From assembly GCA_963682055.1 (NCBI GenBank), contig OY821749.1:19480631-19544630 (forward strand): DNA of 64,000 nucleotides. The letters run 5' to 3'. Positions 23,708 through 35,290 of the stretch are shown here, piece by piece (positions within the stretch are counted from its first letter, which is position 1; the number at the start of each line of letters is the position of its first letter). The translations under genes were made by a program, and so were the position numbers. The DNA comes from Primula veris (Eukaryota; Streptophyta; Magnoliopsida; Ericales; Primulaceae). Under the pieces are notes generated by a model. It saw only the letters and a program-made list of their open reading frames with translations, was not told the origin of the DNA and did not search any database.

Positions 23708-24500
23708 TTTTTTTTTTTAATAAGCAAAGTAACCGGATTATTATTAATGAAAATAACAAGTTTATATAAGTAATACTGCCTATAGAACAGGCTTCAAAAA
23801 GCTAAGAAAAACAAGAAATACAGCAATAATACTCATTCTAAATCTTTCAATCCAGTAGACAAAACAGGACAATCAGACTAAATATAAAATACAAACAGAA
23901 AAGTCTTAACTAATAAAATAAAAAATACTGAAATATTTCCAAGCGCGCCACGAGCCATCGAAGATAGAAAATGTCTGACGGTGCCATGCCAACCAAAAGC
24001 AACATGTGAGTTCCAAAAAAGGTCTGACGTAGACTAGGCCGAGAAAAACATCATCGGGGTGCCAGCACACAAATAAATCCGATTTAACCACACCAATCAA
24101 ACAGAATGACCCAATAGAACAAACCTGTACGCCAAAGGTTTTTACAAAACCACGTAAACATCGACCAAACAATATGCACCCTACTCATTTCGATCTAGAC
24201 AAGCGCTTTCAATACTCATATAATGCTCTGAGACAAAATCATATCATATAATCGCCTAACAGGTATAAAAAGTGATAACAAAACTATCCAAAATTATTTG
24301 ACACATCAAAATACCTATTTGCATAAACCAGATCTACAATCAGTTATCAAGGAATAAAAGGACAATATATCACATCATTTGTCAAAGAAGTTCCAAAAGA
24401 TATAAAAGTATCCATCTCTGTTCGGCACTATAATAATAATCAGGATGCCAGCACACTAATAAAACTGATCTAGACAGGCCAACGGAGGCGCGATTCTCAA
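23708..24500 (-). mobile_element. LINE-like retrotransposon 3' end (minus strand), truncated
   Basis: Read on the minus strand, the segment ends AATCCGGTTACTTTGCTTAT TAAAAAAAAAAAA at 23708. This resembles the 3' tail and poly(A) of plant non-LTR retrotransposons. The upstream DNA is richer in GC than its surroundings (23930-24180) and has an 88-codon minus-strand frame of no recognised domain. Two similar phrases around TGCCAGCACAC (about 24060 and 24448) suggest an internal duplication. The 5' limit is not defined. Confidence 0.4.
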
Positions 24501-25667
24501 AATATCAACATACCAAACCGAGACTCATAGTGTAAAGTAGTCACACTATTTCGATCCTAGACTCCGATCGCGGAAAGATTACACCAACCATTACTATTAA
24601 GAAGAGAGGGAGGGGTGAGAGAAGAGAAAAAAGATGAGGTGAGATCGGATCTTTACCGCCATCGAAGACAGAGGTTATAGATCGGGAAAGAGGGGAGAGG
24701 GGGTGAAGAAGGCGGTTGGATGGGGTTGCGGAAGAAGAGAGGGAATGGATGGGAAGAAGGTAGAGGAGATGTGATGGTGAAAAAGGGGTCCGGGGGCAGG
24801 AGATCGTCACCGCCATCCCCCGCTCCAGACAACAGCGACTGTTAGTATAGGATTTGAGGAGTTTTTTTTTTTTAAGAGGGGGGAGAGAGGAAAATTTTAT
24901 TACCATATCGGGAATTTGTAGAGATAAAGCAGCACGTGCCATAAAATTGTAAAATGATACTTGAAAAATCATCACTTCAATGTCACGAAGTTAGTAAGTT
25001 ACATATTTTACATCAATTGTATTGCAAAAACAAAACGCTATACTTTTTTGAAAAATATGCTTTGAATCGTGTTAAAATTACTTTCATTAGTAAGCACTAA
25101 ATGACTAATTAGGGAGTCTTCCTATGCAATGACTTATTTCACCTCTCTTAATTTTTTTATTAATATTTGCACGAACCGGGAGCGGGAGCGGGAGTGAGGA
25201 AGCGGATGGTCTAGAAGTGAGAAAGCGTGGTCGGAAGAGTTTAGAAGAATTTTATTTTTATTTCTACAATTTTATGTAATATAATACTATTAAACTATAA
25301 TAATTTCCCCAATACCTATGAAATAGAATAGGAAAATGTAGCATTCTTTCAGGTTAGTATATAAGGGTATATGAGCCGATGTGTTAGCGTTGGGTTATAT
25401 ATGAATGTGAAAGTTTCCGCAAGCTTACGAAGCGCAAAAGCATGGAAGCGAGCTTCCGAACCCGAAGCGTCGGCAACTTGGAAGTTTCCTGCAACTAAGC
25501 TTTAATTTGACGCACATGAGTTTAGTTTCAAAGTTCATGACTAAAGTTTTGATCTTTTACTTTTGGTTGGAGAGAGATCACACACTAATAATATGTTGAG
25601 ATATCATCATACAACTTTTTGAAAACCGTTAAGATAAATTTAGTTTTCCTAACTTAAAATATCATAA
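24501..25667. other. Purine-rich patch and GC-repeat patch, no gene
   Basis: The plus strand is GA-rich from 24600 to 24740. The minus-strand 144-codon frame across it is Ser/Leu/Pro-rich because of that composition and shows no domain. At 25176-25240 there is GGGAGCGGGAGCGGGAGTGA, and at 25420-25490 several GAAGCG/GCTTCCG motifs, possibly a decayed transposon. Nothing firm. Confidence 0.35.
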
Positions 25668-25746
25668 CAACTACAAGAAAATTAGTGACATGTATCAATT
25701 GTTTTCAAAAAAGTGTATCCTGCTATACTGAATTTTCCCTGTAGTG
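25668..25746. mobile_element. 79-bp CACTA-like miniature element
   Basis: The left end CAACTACAAGAAAATTAGTG and the right end AATTTTCCCTGTAGTG are imperfect inverted repeats of the CACTA type (right end inverted: CACTACAGGGAAAATT). TAA flanks both sides (25665-25667 and 25747-25749), matching the 3-bp duplication of CACTA elements. The left terminus has one extra base relative to CACTAC. There is no room for coding sequence. Confidence 0.55.
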
Positions 25747-25749
25747 TAA

Positions 25750-26881
25750 AATGAAAGATTTGATGGGATAAAAGTCTTGAAAATATAGGTCTTCAAACAT
25801 AAATAGTATAAAGTATGAGTAGTCTTCAAATGGACTTTTTTTTTGAAATTTTATAAAGATAGACGAGTAATAAATTCAAGGAGGTGGATCCGTCTCGATT
25901 ATTTCACGAAAAAACATGTTTTTATGGCCGCCATATACTTTACACCTCAAATGAGTGAAATAGAGTTTCTTTAAAGAGATATATAGAGTATTAGTGCTCT
26001 CTTCTCCTTTGATTTTCGTTAACACTTCCGAAAATATAAACAAATTAAACTTTTATTTAATCTCATCTCTTAACAGTCTGCTCATGTGGCAATTATCAGG
26101 TAAATTACTGCCTGTGTGGCAGTTATTTAAACTCAAAATGTCACTGGATTTACAAAAAGTTCCTAACTTTTGTGTTCAAACTAAAGGGGTGCGTCTCTCT
26201 CATTGAATCTCATTATTATAAATCTATTATAAATAAATGTTTTTTGCAATATTATTTATTCACTTAAATCACTCCATAGAAATTCTGGAATTCTTTATAA
26301 CTGCTATGGCATAATTTATTACTTTCTTGTATCCTGTAAGCAATTTGGTGAAACCAATAAATAGCAAGCTTAATTAATTAGGGGGGGAAATACTGTCTTA
26401 AAAAAAAAGCGATTAAATGCTGCCTCAAAGTGTCTATTTCGTTATTGTTTTTTTCCTATAATTTTCAGAAATTTCCAAAAAAGTGTATACATGTATACCC
26501 ACATCTAGATGAAATCCCCACGGAAATGTATGCCCAGAACTTTAATCATACCTCTGATATAGAAAATGACACTCCACTGCCAGCTTTATCACTCAAAACC
26601 CTAATTCATAAATGCCATATCATTTATCTGAATCTTTGTCTTTTTTCTTCTCATTACAGTATGCTTCTATAGATACTAAGCTAGCTTCTGTCACACTACC
26701 TAATGAATCAAATTATAAAAAGTACAATTCACATAATGAACTGATAGTGGGTATATATAATCGCATAGTCAATAAAACTAGAATCTATGTAACAAAATTA
26801 TTACTTTTATTATTTAGTCTTTGCACTTATCTGAATGAGAAATTACAAAATAAAAAGGAAATAAAGATTCATCTTTGGTTG
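25750..26881. other. 3' flank of the zinc-finger gene and AT-rich DNA
   Basis: This contains the 3' untranslated region of the minus-strand C2H2 gene near 26881. A near-duplicate phrase CTGTGTGGCAGTTAT / TCATGTGGCAATTAT lies at 26080-26130. No gene or clear transposon end is seen. Confidence 0.35.
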
Positions 26882-27616
26882 TCAAGACCGTGAAGAATTG
26901 CGCCCTAATCGTAGCTCTAGATCTAGATCTTCAAGAGGAGACCCATTAAAGACCTGAAAATTACTGTAGCCGACTGAGGCGGAAGCTGAAGGCTCCATGT
27001 TACTAGAGTCACTCTGAGAAGAATTGATGCTACTACGTGATAACACGGAAAAGTCAATAGATACTGGGTAATGTGACTCTATATTGTTTGGTTGATACCC
27101 TGTCATAGCGAGATTACTATATGGGTTATTTGTACCTCCATTAGCACCGCCGGAGCTAGGGTTTGGCAGTGCGTATAAAATGCAAACGCCACCATTCTCC
27201 ATATATTCCTGAGTTGGAAATATGATGGTGGGGGAATTAGCATCTCCCTGTAAAGATGAGGTCTTCAAGCCAGGCTGCACCTGATGATGCATCCTTGCTC
27301 GATCACGGCGATGAACGTTCATATGTCCGCCCAGTGCCTGAGCGGACTTGAACTCCCTCATGCAAAAGGTACATGTGTAAGACCTAGGAGGCCAAGTGGT
27401 CCCCATTGCTTGATTTGTGTCCTCTTCGAAAGCTCTCACCTCCCATGAGTCATCATCGTCCTGAGCTATAGTCTGTGCTGACCCAGACTGTAATTTTGGG
27501 CTCCACATCCACGAGCCGGTGGCAAGGGTACGGTTTGGTGCGGATTGGTTTTGGTGTTGGGATTGAGCTAATTTCTGGAGTTGGGTTAATGAAAGAAGAC
27601 CAAGGTCAGTTGCCAT
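26882..27616 (-). CDS. SUPERMAN/ZFP10-type single C2H2 zinc-finger repressor with EAR motif
   Basis: This is an intronless 244-residue nuclear protein. One plant-type C2H2 finger lies at residues 82-102 (C82, C85, H98, H102) with the QALGGH signature at 93-98 and a basic RRDRAR extension. Upstream are conserved blocks seen in ZFP10/ZFP11-like relatives, including [10 protein letters not shown] (57-66) and WPPRSYTC (75-82). The C-terminus carries DLDLELRLG (230-238), an EAR repression motif that recruits TOPLESS-type co-repressors. Such proteins bind DNA and repress genes controlling organ boundaries, cell division and organ growth. The start is the ATG at 27614-27616, in the strong context TCTACCATGGCA. 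The frame is open a further six codons to a TTG but has no other ATG there. TATA-like sequences on the minus strand lie near 27685 and 27800. Family is certain; the exact orthologue is not. Confidence 0.94.
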   Translation of the reverse strand: MATDLGLLSLTQLQKLAQSQHQNQSAPNRTLATGSWMWSPKLQSGSAQTIAQDDDDSWEVRAFEEDTNQAMGTTWPPRSYTCTFCMREFKSAQALGGHMNVHRRDRARMHHQVQPGLKTSSLQGDANSPTIIFPTQEYMENGGVCILYALPNPSSGGANGGTNNPYSNLAMTGYQPNNIESHYPVSIDFSVLSRSSINSSQSDSSNMEPSASASVGYSNFQVFNGSPLEDLDLELRLGRNSSRS

Positions 27617-30600
27617 GGTAGATGTAACAATCAACTAACAAGGAAATGAAATAATATAACTATGATGGCAAGTGAAAGTGGGATTAAATAGAGGGATGGG
27701 GTTGTAATGAAAATGTAGACAAATATTCTTTGCTATCACCAAAGTTTTGAAGCAAACACTTGAATTTTAGTTGTAGAGAGTGGGAGGAATGGATAGGGAT
27801 ATATAGACGATATAAATAACATGGCTCACAATCTAGCTATATCTGTGTATGTACTACGTTGAGGCAAGTAGGTTCATGCCTTGCCTTTAACGTCCATCTA
27901 TTAATTACTCCTATCTATAGATTAAATTCTTTGATCAGCAATTATTCATAATTTAGTTAGGAGATCGTGACATAGTTTAAAAGTAAGATATAAGATTTGA
28001 AGCATCTGTAAGAAGTAAAAATCAGGTGAATATATTAAGAAATTATGCAAAACTAAAGAGATGCTTTTTAAAGAATAAAATGGGGGCTTTTTTCTTGCCG
28101 TATTAAAATATTATGCTTTCTGTATAAATTGAGTACAAATTAAGTTGTATGAAACGTCATTGAACTATTGGTAGAGTTATGAAATAACAGCTGGGGTGTC
28201 AAATAGGGTATGGGATAAATATTTGAAGCTTGTGGCTGTCCTAAATTAATCCCCTCTGAAAACTATAGTGACGGAAAATGACAGGAAATACCTTCTCATG
28301 ACAAATTGTATAACGAGAAAAAAAATGAATATTTTACAAACTATAGAAACATGATTGTTATATTAACAATTTCTGTTATTTAGCAGATCTAAATAACATC
28401 AGAAAAGTAAAAATGAATCGGATCTGAAAACATGATCGGCGATCCTCTTGATACATTTTTTCTAGTCAGCAATTAGATGATGTGACTATCATATACGTAG
28501 ATGTATTCAAATAAAGTTATGCGATAACTTGTATAGCTAGCCCTTGAATTTCTTTCCCTAGCTTGTTTGAATCTCTTTGTTTCCCAATAGAGATTAAACA
28601 TAGTTAATTTTGTTTTGAATGAATATTAAAGTGTTCCAGAATGACTTTAGAATAACTGCACAGCATTTGATAGTTGATGAAATCGAGATGTTTAACAGGT
28701 TCTTGCAATAATGATATTTAAGCATAGATGCATACAATATCTCTGTCCGATGATAAAAAGGAGACGTTGTTGTTTTTATTCATGCCAAAATGTCCTCCAT
28801 AACATTGCAATGTTCGCCCACATGAGATTGATTGATACTTTTACGTTTTTGTTATATGCTTATTGTTCTACATCTATAAAATTATATTTACTCAAGATTT
28901 CTTATGATAATACTTGACTTAGAGTATTCAAACACTCTGTTAACTGAAGTTTATTTTAATTAGAGCGTGTTGTCTCATTTCAAGTGACTATAATTTATAA
29001 GATGAGATTTACATTAACAATCAAGTCATTTTCCGTCACAATGATAAACTTAACTATATGTATATATCCAGTTGGAACTTGGAAGATTTTCGAATTTACC
29101 GTTTAAGAGTATATTCTATAAGGAGAGTCTCATTTATGTTTTCACATTTTGGAATATAGCAGACATTTTTCTTACTACATAGTTTAGTCTTCCGAAAATT
29201 GTTTCTTTCCCCGTCTCATAATTTTCCCCTCTGAATTACATACTATTTTTTTATCCGGAAGGAAACATGAACCTAAATGCCAAAATAAAAATGTGTTGCT
29301 GGTTCATGTACGAAAAAATTGTGGCTGTTTTTTTTTTTTACTTATGGGAATAGTTAAATTTATTAAATTTCCATTCCCTTATTGATTGCATAAAAACTTT
29401 TCAAAATTAAGAGTAAAGCGAATTAGGATGCCTGGATGTGTTCACAAATATGAGAGATAGTACATTGACAACAAAAATAACCGAGTATATATAATGGAAA
29501 AAAAATTAAAACTAGAAAATAAAAAAAAGAAAAACAATAACACACGTGTGTGGGGGCGGATACGAAATTGACAAAGGTCCTTGTAATTGTGTCAATCAAT
29601 ATTCTTACAGGTTCAAAACTTATATATATATATATATATATAAATATAATCTAAATCACCATAGTGATGATATATTTGATTCGGAAAATTTACGAAAAAA
29701 TATATATAAATGCTTGTGGTCTGTGAAAACAACAAATTCTGGAATATTTCAACTTTCAGATTGAATATCATAGTTAAAGTTTGGCATTTACCCGGAGCTT
29801 GCAAAGCTTGTCTCATACTTTCCTCAGTTTCGAATTATATGTTCATATTTCTATTTTGGATTGTTTTGTTTTCAATTGTCCAGTTTTAATTTCCTTGTCC
29901 CACTCATCCATCTCTCCTCCTCCCTTTTCTTCTCGGACCCTTTTATAACTTTTTTTTACACATTTATTATTTCCGCTCGGCTCCTGATGACCTCCCCGTC
30001 ATTTTGATTAATATCTCACTCGTTTTCTAAAAGTTAGTAAATTGTAATCTCGACCAGGACGTACGTGTGCATTTGAGTTGTAGATTGAAATTTTTATCAT
30101 TTGACTTATAGGCCTGATTACATCACGTATTAGTGTGTATGCACCTTGATAGTGTTTATAGAGTTGGACTGAGTAGCCGTCTTTCAGGGCTTTATATGCC
30201 CTCTCTGCGCTAGTGGTCTAATAAATGTCACTTGTTCTTTTTATGTGGGCTTGCAGATATTACAATATATTGATCTTAGCATGCTTTGTACTTGATTTAT
30301 CAATCAGATTTGTAAAATTCTATTTAGATTTTCTTATACTTAAAAGCCATTGCTGTATTTATCGGGATCTCACATGGATTGTTGGGATTGGAGTCGCTAA
30401 AGTTCACAATGAACACTCTTGTTGCTTTCCATTGGAACTCGATTAGATATCAGTTGGAGTTTTTTTTCATTTTCTTTAACACGTTATAATTAAAGTTGTT
30501 GGATGCACATCCAACTGTATATATTGGAACTTTAGCCGACAAAGCTCATTGTGAAAGCAACTCCATTCCCCGGATTGTTTATACATGAGTGATGAATGAA

Positions 30601-32229
30601 TGAGTTTCTATATAGATTGTTGCTTTCCGTTGGAACTCGATTAGATATCTCTTATGACGATTTTTAAAAGGTAGTAGGAACTGTTTTGGAGTGTTAGTTA
30701 AATCATGTTTTTGCCTTAATAGGATTGATTGGGTCGTGTTAATTATTTCTATATTGGCGTTCATTAATGAGCAGGTCTGAGTAAAGAACTATAAGGTCTT
30801 TATAGTTCATCTTTTGGCCTGCGGCGACCACTGATACTTTTAGATTGTCACCATATATATGGGCTTTCAAATTGTTACATTCACCCATTGATAGGCTTGC
30901 ATTACAATAATATTTTAGTAATTCGTATTGTGTGGCCATTTACATTTCTTTTCTTTGGCTCATTGGAGCTTGTTCCACAAATAACTGAACTTTGTAAAGC
31001 ATATGATCATCAATAAAACAACTCTTTAAATTAACAAGAACAATTTGTGATACGTGTTTCTAAGGTTTTGTCATTTTAGACGGGTAATATTGGCAAATAA
31101 TACGTTTTAGATGAGTTATTAAACAATAAGTCAATGGTATGGTTTTTTACCTCCCTTTTTGTTATATAATTTAACACTTTATTATCTAAATTGACTTTAC
31201 ATGAGAAAGATCGACCGGTGGGCAGGTCTTAAAGTGTGATTGGTTTTAGTTTGGATCGAGAATTTTGTATTTCTGTTTTGGATCATAATATTTTATTCCA
31301 TGACTCTCAAAACTACTTTCCCATTTAATAAATAGTTATCACATACGACCAAGTAAGATAATAGTAGTAGTTTTCAGTCGGAAGAATAATTTAAGAGTAC
31401 ACAAACATGCCAAAATGTGAATTTTTTACTCATAAATTTGCGGTTAGTATCGGCCATCCTCATGCAGTCTTGTCATGCGTCTTAAAAGTTTGTGATATCT
31501 ATTTACGTGTGGGCTTGGTGCTATCACAAAGGTTTTGGGCTCTAGTCTGAAAACGGAAAACAAAGATACCTCATTAATACTTCTAATTAATTGTTCGCTA
31601 TTTCATATTGGGTTGTCCCAAAATAAATGTCCACGTTTTCAATACGCTAATTATAATGCAACAAATTTACTCTCTTATCATTTATATACTTACCATTTAT
31701 AACTACAACAACAACAATTTTTAGGAAAAAAGTTACCCGCATTAACTTTAATTATGATATTTAAAAGGACAATATTGGTAATTTATATATCAAAATTTAA
31801 TATTATTAAAAAATAACAATTTATAAGATGTGATACTTAAAATGGGAGGACGGGGAGAATATATTTTTGTAGTTTCATCACTTGTATACACTTCCTTTTC
31901 TTTTTGGATAGAAAAAAGTAGTTTACCAAAATACCTCCATTGACCTGTCTAATTACATATCACGCCATAACCCCTCCATTCTTATGCCACAATACAGAAT
32001 TGCTCCTTATAGATTCAAAAAAAAAAAAATCAACTTAGCATACTTGACTCAAATTTTGACCGATTCCATTCTGAACTTTAATTTAAGAAAATACAACTAA
32101 AAAAGTGAGTTTACTAAATGAGTAGCACAAAAAGTAAAAACTCAAACTTACAAAATTTTAGAATATAAAAAAGTCTAAATAACATTAGTTCAATAGTACT
32201 AAAAATTAAATAAAATTACAATACTATGT
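27617..32229. other. 4.6-kb intergenic region, no gene supported
   Basis: The first 200 bp are the promoter side of the zinc-finger gene. Beyond that the DNA is AT-rich. A (TA)n microsatellite lies at 29624-29642. A 31-bp near-perfect direct repeat (starting GTTGCTTTCC) occurs at 30421-30451 and 30619-30649. A piece between them (30530-30575) resembles the inverse of 30393-30440. A possible Stowaway-like MITE is at 31608-31858. Short frames show no domains. Confidence 0.4.
31608..31858. mobile_element. Possible Stowaway-like MITE
   Basis: The right end reads AAAATGGGAGGACGGGGAGA and the left end reads GGGTTGTCCCAAAATAAATG. Inverted, these give the CTCCCCGTCC..CCATTTTA / GTCCCAAAATAAATG pattern of Stowaway-like MITEs. 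The ends are degraded and no duplication is certain. Confidence 0.4.
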
Positions 32230-32239
32230 ATTAAAACTT

Positions 32240-32738
32240 GGGAAAAAAATATATTTACTATCCCAAACTATATTACGGTTAACGATTTGGGTACCCACCT
32301 TTCAAAATTTCCAATTTAAGTACCACACTATAATAAATTTTCAATTTAGGTACCACCGTCTTAATAAATCACGAAATTATGTCACGTGACATTTGACAAA
32401 CATTAATTTGATATGCTAATTTGACAATTTTGCACAAAAATATGTCATCCTAGAAAAACTTTTAGCATATAATCCAAATTTAGCATATAATCCAAAATTT
32501 TGTTATTTGTGAAATTGGGAAAAATATTTTTATAGGATGACATATTTTTATGCAAAATTGTCAAATTAGCCTCTCAAATTAATGTTTGTCAAATGTCACG
32601 TGACGTAATTCCGTGATTTATTTAGACGGTAGTACCTAAATTGGAAATTTATTATAGTGTGGTACCTAAATTGGAAAATTTAAAAGGTGGGTACTCAAAT
32701 CGTTAAAAACAGATAGTGTACTAAACATATAAAAGCCC
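32240..32738. mobile_element. MULE-type foldback element with 9-10-bp target duplication
   Basis: Two arms of about 210 bp are inverted copies of each other. They include GATTTGGGTACCCACC / GGTGGGTACTCAAATC, TTAGGTACCAC / GTGGTACCTAAATT, and GTCACGTGACATTTGACAAA / TTTGTCAAATGTCACGTGAC. The element starts GGG and ends CCC. It is flanked by ATTAAAACTT (32230-32239 and 32739-32748), a 9-10-bp duplication typical of Mutator-like transposition. There is no coding capacity. Confidence 0.75.
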
Positions 32739-32865
32739 ATTAAAACTTTAAGGAATGGAGGTTAAGTTTTTAGAAATTTAAGCATTTTAGCATTTAAAAA
32801 TGGGTGCGTCTTTCCAGTGCGAATTTGCTGAATCCAGTACAAAATCACACTTATTAGTTACAGTT

Positions 32866-33215
32866 CTGCTTATGGTAACCCTAGACCTAGTGGATGTGGA
32901 GTTATTTTGAGAAATGATAAATGTATCATGCATTTTGCTTTCCGTTATAACTTAGACATCCACACTTAACAATTTTGCAGAACTTATGGCTTTAAGAAAT
33001 GGATTTTTTATTTGTTACGGTTTGAGTTTCTTTAATATGCTTATTGAAACTGATTATGAGATTATTGTTAATTGGTAGGAAAAAAATATCTCCTAATCCT
33101 AAATTGACTATATTTGACATGATATTTTAGCATTAATGAGTTTTGTTGGTAGCAATATTAGTCATGTGCTTAGAGAACAAAAACAGGTGGCTGATAGCCT
33201 TGCAAAAAAGACTCT
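32866..33215 (+). pseudogene. Decayed LINE RNase H domain
   Basis: Translated fragments match the RNase H-like domain found at the C-terminus of plant LINE polyproteins. They begin SAYGNPRPSGCGVILRNDK. After a frameshift near 32969 comes NFAELMALRNGF, then MLIETDYEIIVNW followed by a stop. After more damage comes ISHVLREQKQVADSLAKK near 33155-33212. The enzyme would have removed RNA from RNA-DNA hybrids during retrotransposition. The relic cannot be functional. No reverse transcriptase is visible upstream, so the copy is 5'-truncated. Confidence 0.75.
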
Positions 33216-34110
33216 CAAGGGTAAAATTGTATTTTACTCTTCCCAAAAGAGTTTTCAAGTGATACATATGCAGTATACTGGTTGAATCAAAAGAAGTGTT
33301 TTTATTTCTTAACATTGAGCTAATGATGTAAAATGGCTGAAGTTTGTAAATTTTACTTACATGGCAAATTGATTATGAATTTCTTTTGTAAATATTCAGT
33401 TACTTAATATCTTGGTTTTCAAGCTCTTTCTAAAAGCTAATGATAAAGTCTTTATGAAGCTATTGCCCTTAGAACAAAAAAAACACAAAAAAAATAAGTT
33501 ATTTATTGATGGGGATTAGTGTCTTGCCCTTGGAACACAAAAACACAAAAAATGAGTTATTTATTGATGGGGATTAGTGTCTTTGTAGGTGTTCTAGTTA
33601 AAATACAAATGTTTTTCCACTCATAAAAGATTGCTGCTGATGAAGAAAGTATGAAGAATTGAAGTTTTACTTAGTATTTTGGGCACTTAAGTTGCTTTTG
33701 ATAAGCTTGTGTGATGTATAAGTTTGTTTCATTGAGTTTTTGTACTTTTAAGTGATTTTATTTTTGATTTTACTGGAATAATCCTCTTGCGTTTTTTCTG
33801 TTTATTAAATGTCAAAACCAACTTGGTTGGTGATTTGCAAAGTGTCTCAAGACACTTCTGATTTGGTAAGTTTAAATCTTGACGAAGTTTGCTTATCTGC
33901 ATTCGTTTTGTTTACTAAGCTTAATAAGAGATGAAAGTCGTATTAGGAAGGTTTTTCAAAATAAAGTTTCAATTAAATAGCAATTTTCTCAGTTTTGTAA
34001 TTGTTGGTTATCGGTTTTCATGGTTGTAATATTCGCTATTCTGAAACTTGTAAGACATTTGAATAATTAATAAAAGTTGGTCCGGTGCTTATTAAAAAAA
34101 GAAGTTACAA
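33216..34110 (+). mobile_element. 3' region and tail of the truncated LINE
   Basis: Downstream of the RNase H relic the DNA runs to AATAAAAGTTGGTCCGGTGC TTATTAAAAAA near 34070-34100, which looks like a plant LINE 3' end with a short A tail. Within it lies a tandem duplication: 33463-33523 and 33524-33582 share TTGCCCTT..GAACA..AACACAAAAA and TTATTGATGGGGATTAGTGT. Confidence 0.55.
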
Positions 34111-34389
34111 TTCATTTTGACTTTTTTCAATATAAACCCCAAAAATAAATAAAAGAATACCAGAAAAAAGTATTAAAAAATTAAAACAATAAACCTGTAT
34201 GTTTAAAGGTAGGATACAGAGTTTCAAAAATTAAAAGTAATTTTCTATTTTTTTTGGGACTTTCTTGATATATATTTTAAAGTTAAAAATATATATCTGA
34301 AACCATATTGATAATGTGATGACAATCTTTCTAGAATAAAGTGGTGAAAGGTAACAAGAACGAGTATTTTCCGTTAGGTACAATTTGTT

Positions 34390-34714
34390 ACATTCATTTA
34401 GCGGAACTCAAGAAACTAATACTTACTTTTATATAAATCATATGAAAAAATACATCTATTATACTGTACTAACTGATGTTAACGATTTAGCTGTCATACT
34501 ATTAAAATTAACAATTGACGTACTGAACTATCATAATGTTCACAATTCAGGTACCGCCATTAAATTAGTTGGATGAAAGTTAGTTTCAGTTTTCATTTTG
34601 GTCGTATTTTTTGTAACTTCTATAAATAAAACTGTTAATTTTCTGAAATGTCTCATTTTAGTATAAATTCAAAAATATATAATTATATCATATATATATA
34701 TATATGTATATAAT

Positions 34715-34750
<36 letters not shown>

Positions 34751-35290
34751 GTTATATTAATGTATGTATAAAAAATATATATAATATAATGCATGTATAC
34801 ATATTATTGCAAATAATGTAAATTCTAGATGATAATTGTGTATAAAAATAAATTATAAATACTTAACAAATATATTCTATTTACAAAAAATGAATACTTT
34901 TTTGAAAAAAATAACAATTTTCTTGCTATTTTTTCATGAAAGTATTCAAATAGTGACGTGGACTCAAATAATTTTCGCTGGAATATCATAAATCTAAAAG
35001 TTACTTTATTTTCATTTTAGAGAAAGTGTAAAAAAAAATTATATTTTTTTTTTTAGAAAAAAAAATCAAGTCAAATAATATGTTTTTTAAACTGAGATAC
35101 TTATTATGTATGTATATGTATGTGTTTTAGTAGTAACATTGTAAATTGTAATATTTCGAAAAGACATGATTAAATTCATACAAATTACAAATAATATGAA
35201 CAAAATGAAAAGTGAAACCAATTTTCATCTAACTAAATTAACGTCAGTATCCGAATTGGCGTTATGCAAAATTCATACTATTACTTAAAT
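34390..35290. mobile_element. Foldback-ended element with AT-rich interior
   Basis: The left arm (AACAATTGACGTACTGAACT ATC ... CCATTAAATTAGTTGGATGA) is mirrored at 35215-35285 (TCATCTAACTAAATTAACGT ... GCAAAATTCATACTATTACT). The interior is AT-rich and contains a long TA/CA microsatellite (34688-34750). The arm phrase belongs to the same group as the foldbacks at 21.5 and 37.8 kb. Exact ends and duplication were not determined. Confidence 0.5.
34688..34750. repeat. (TA)n(CA)n(TA)n microsatellite
   Basis: A compound dinucleotide run: TA repeats, then ACACACACACACA, then TA repeats. It lies in the interior of the foldback-ended element. Confidence 0.9.

Noticed and set aside
24541..24975. 144-codon minus-strand frame
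   Set aside because: Ser/Leu/Pro-rich translation of a GA-rich tract; no domain and no conserved motif seen.
27617..27634. Extension of the zinc-finger protein by six residues upstream
   Set aside because: The extension would need a TTG start. The ATG at 27616 has strong context and gives the expected N-terminus.
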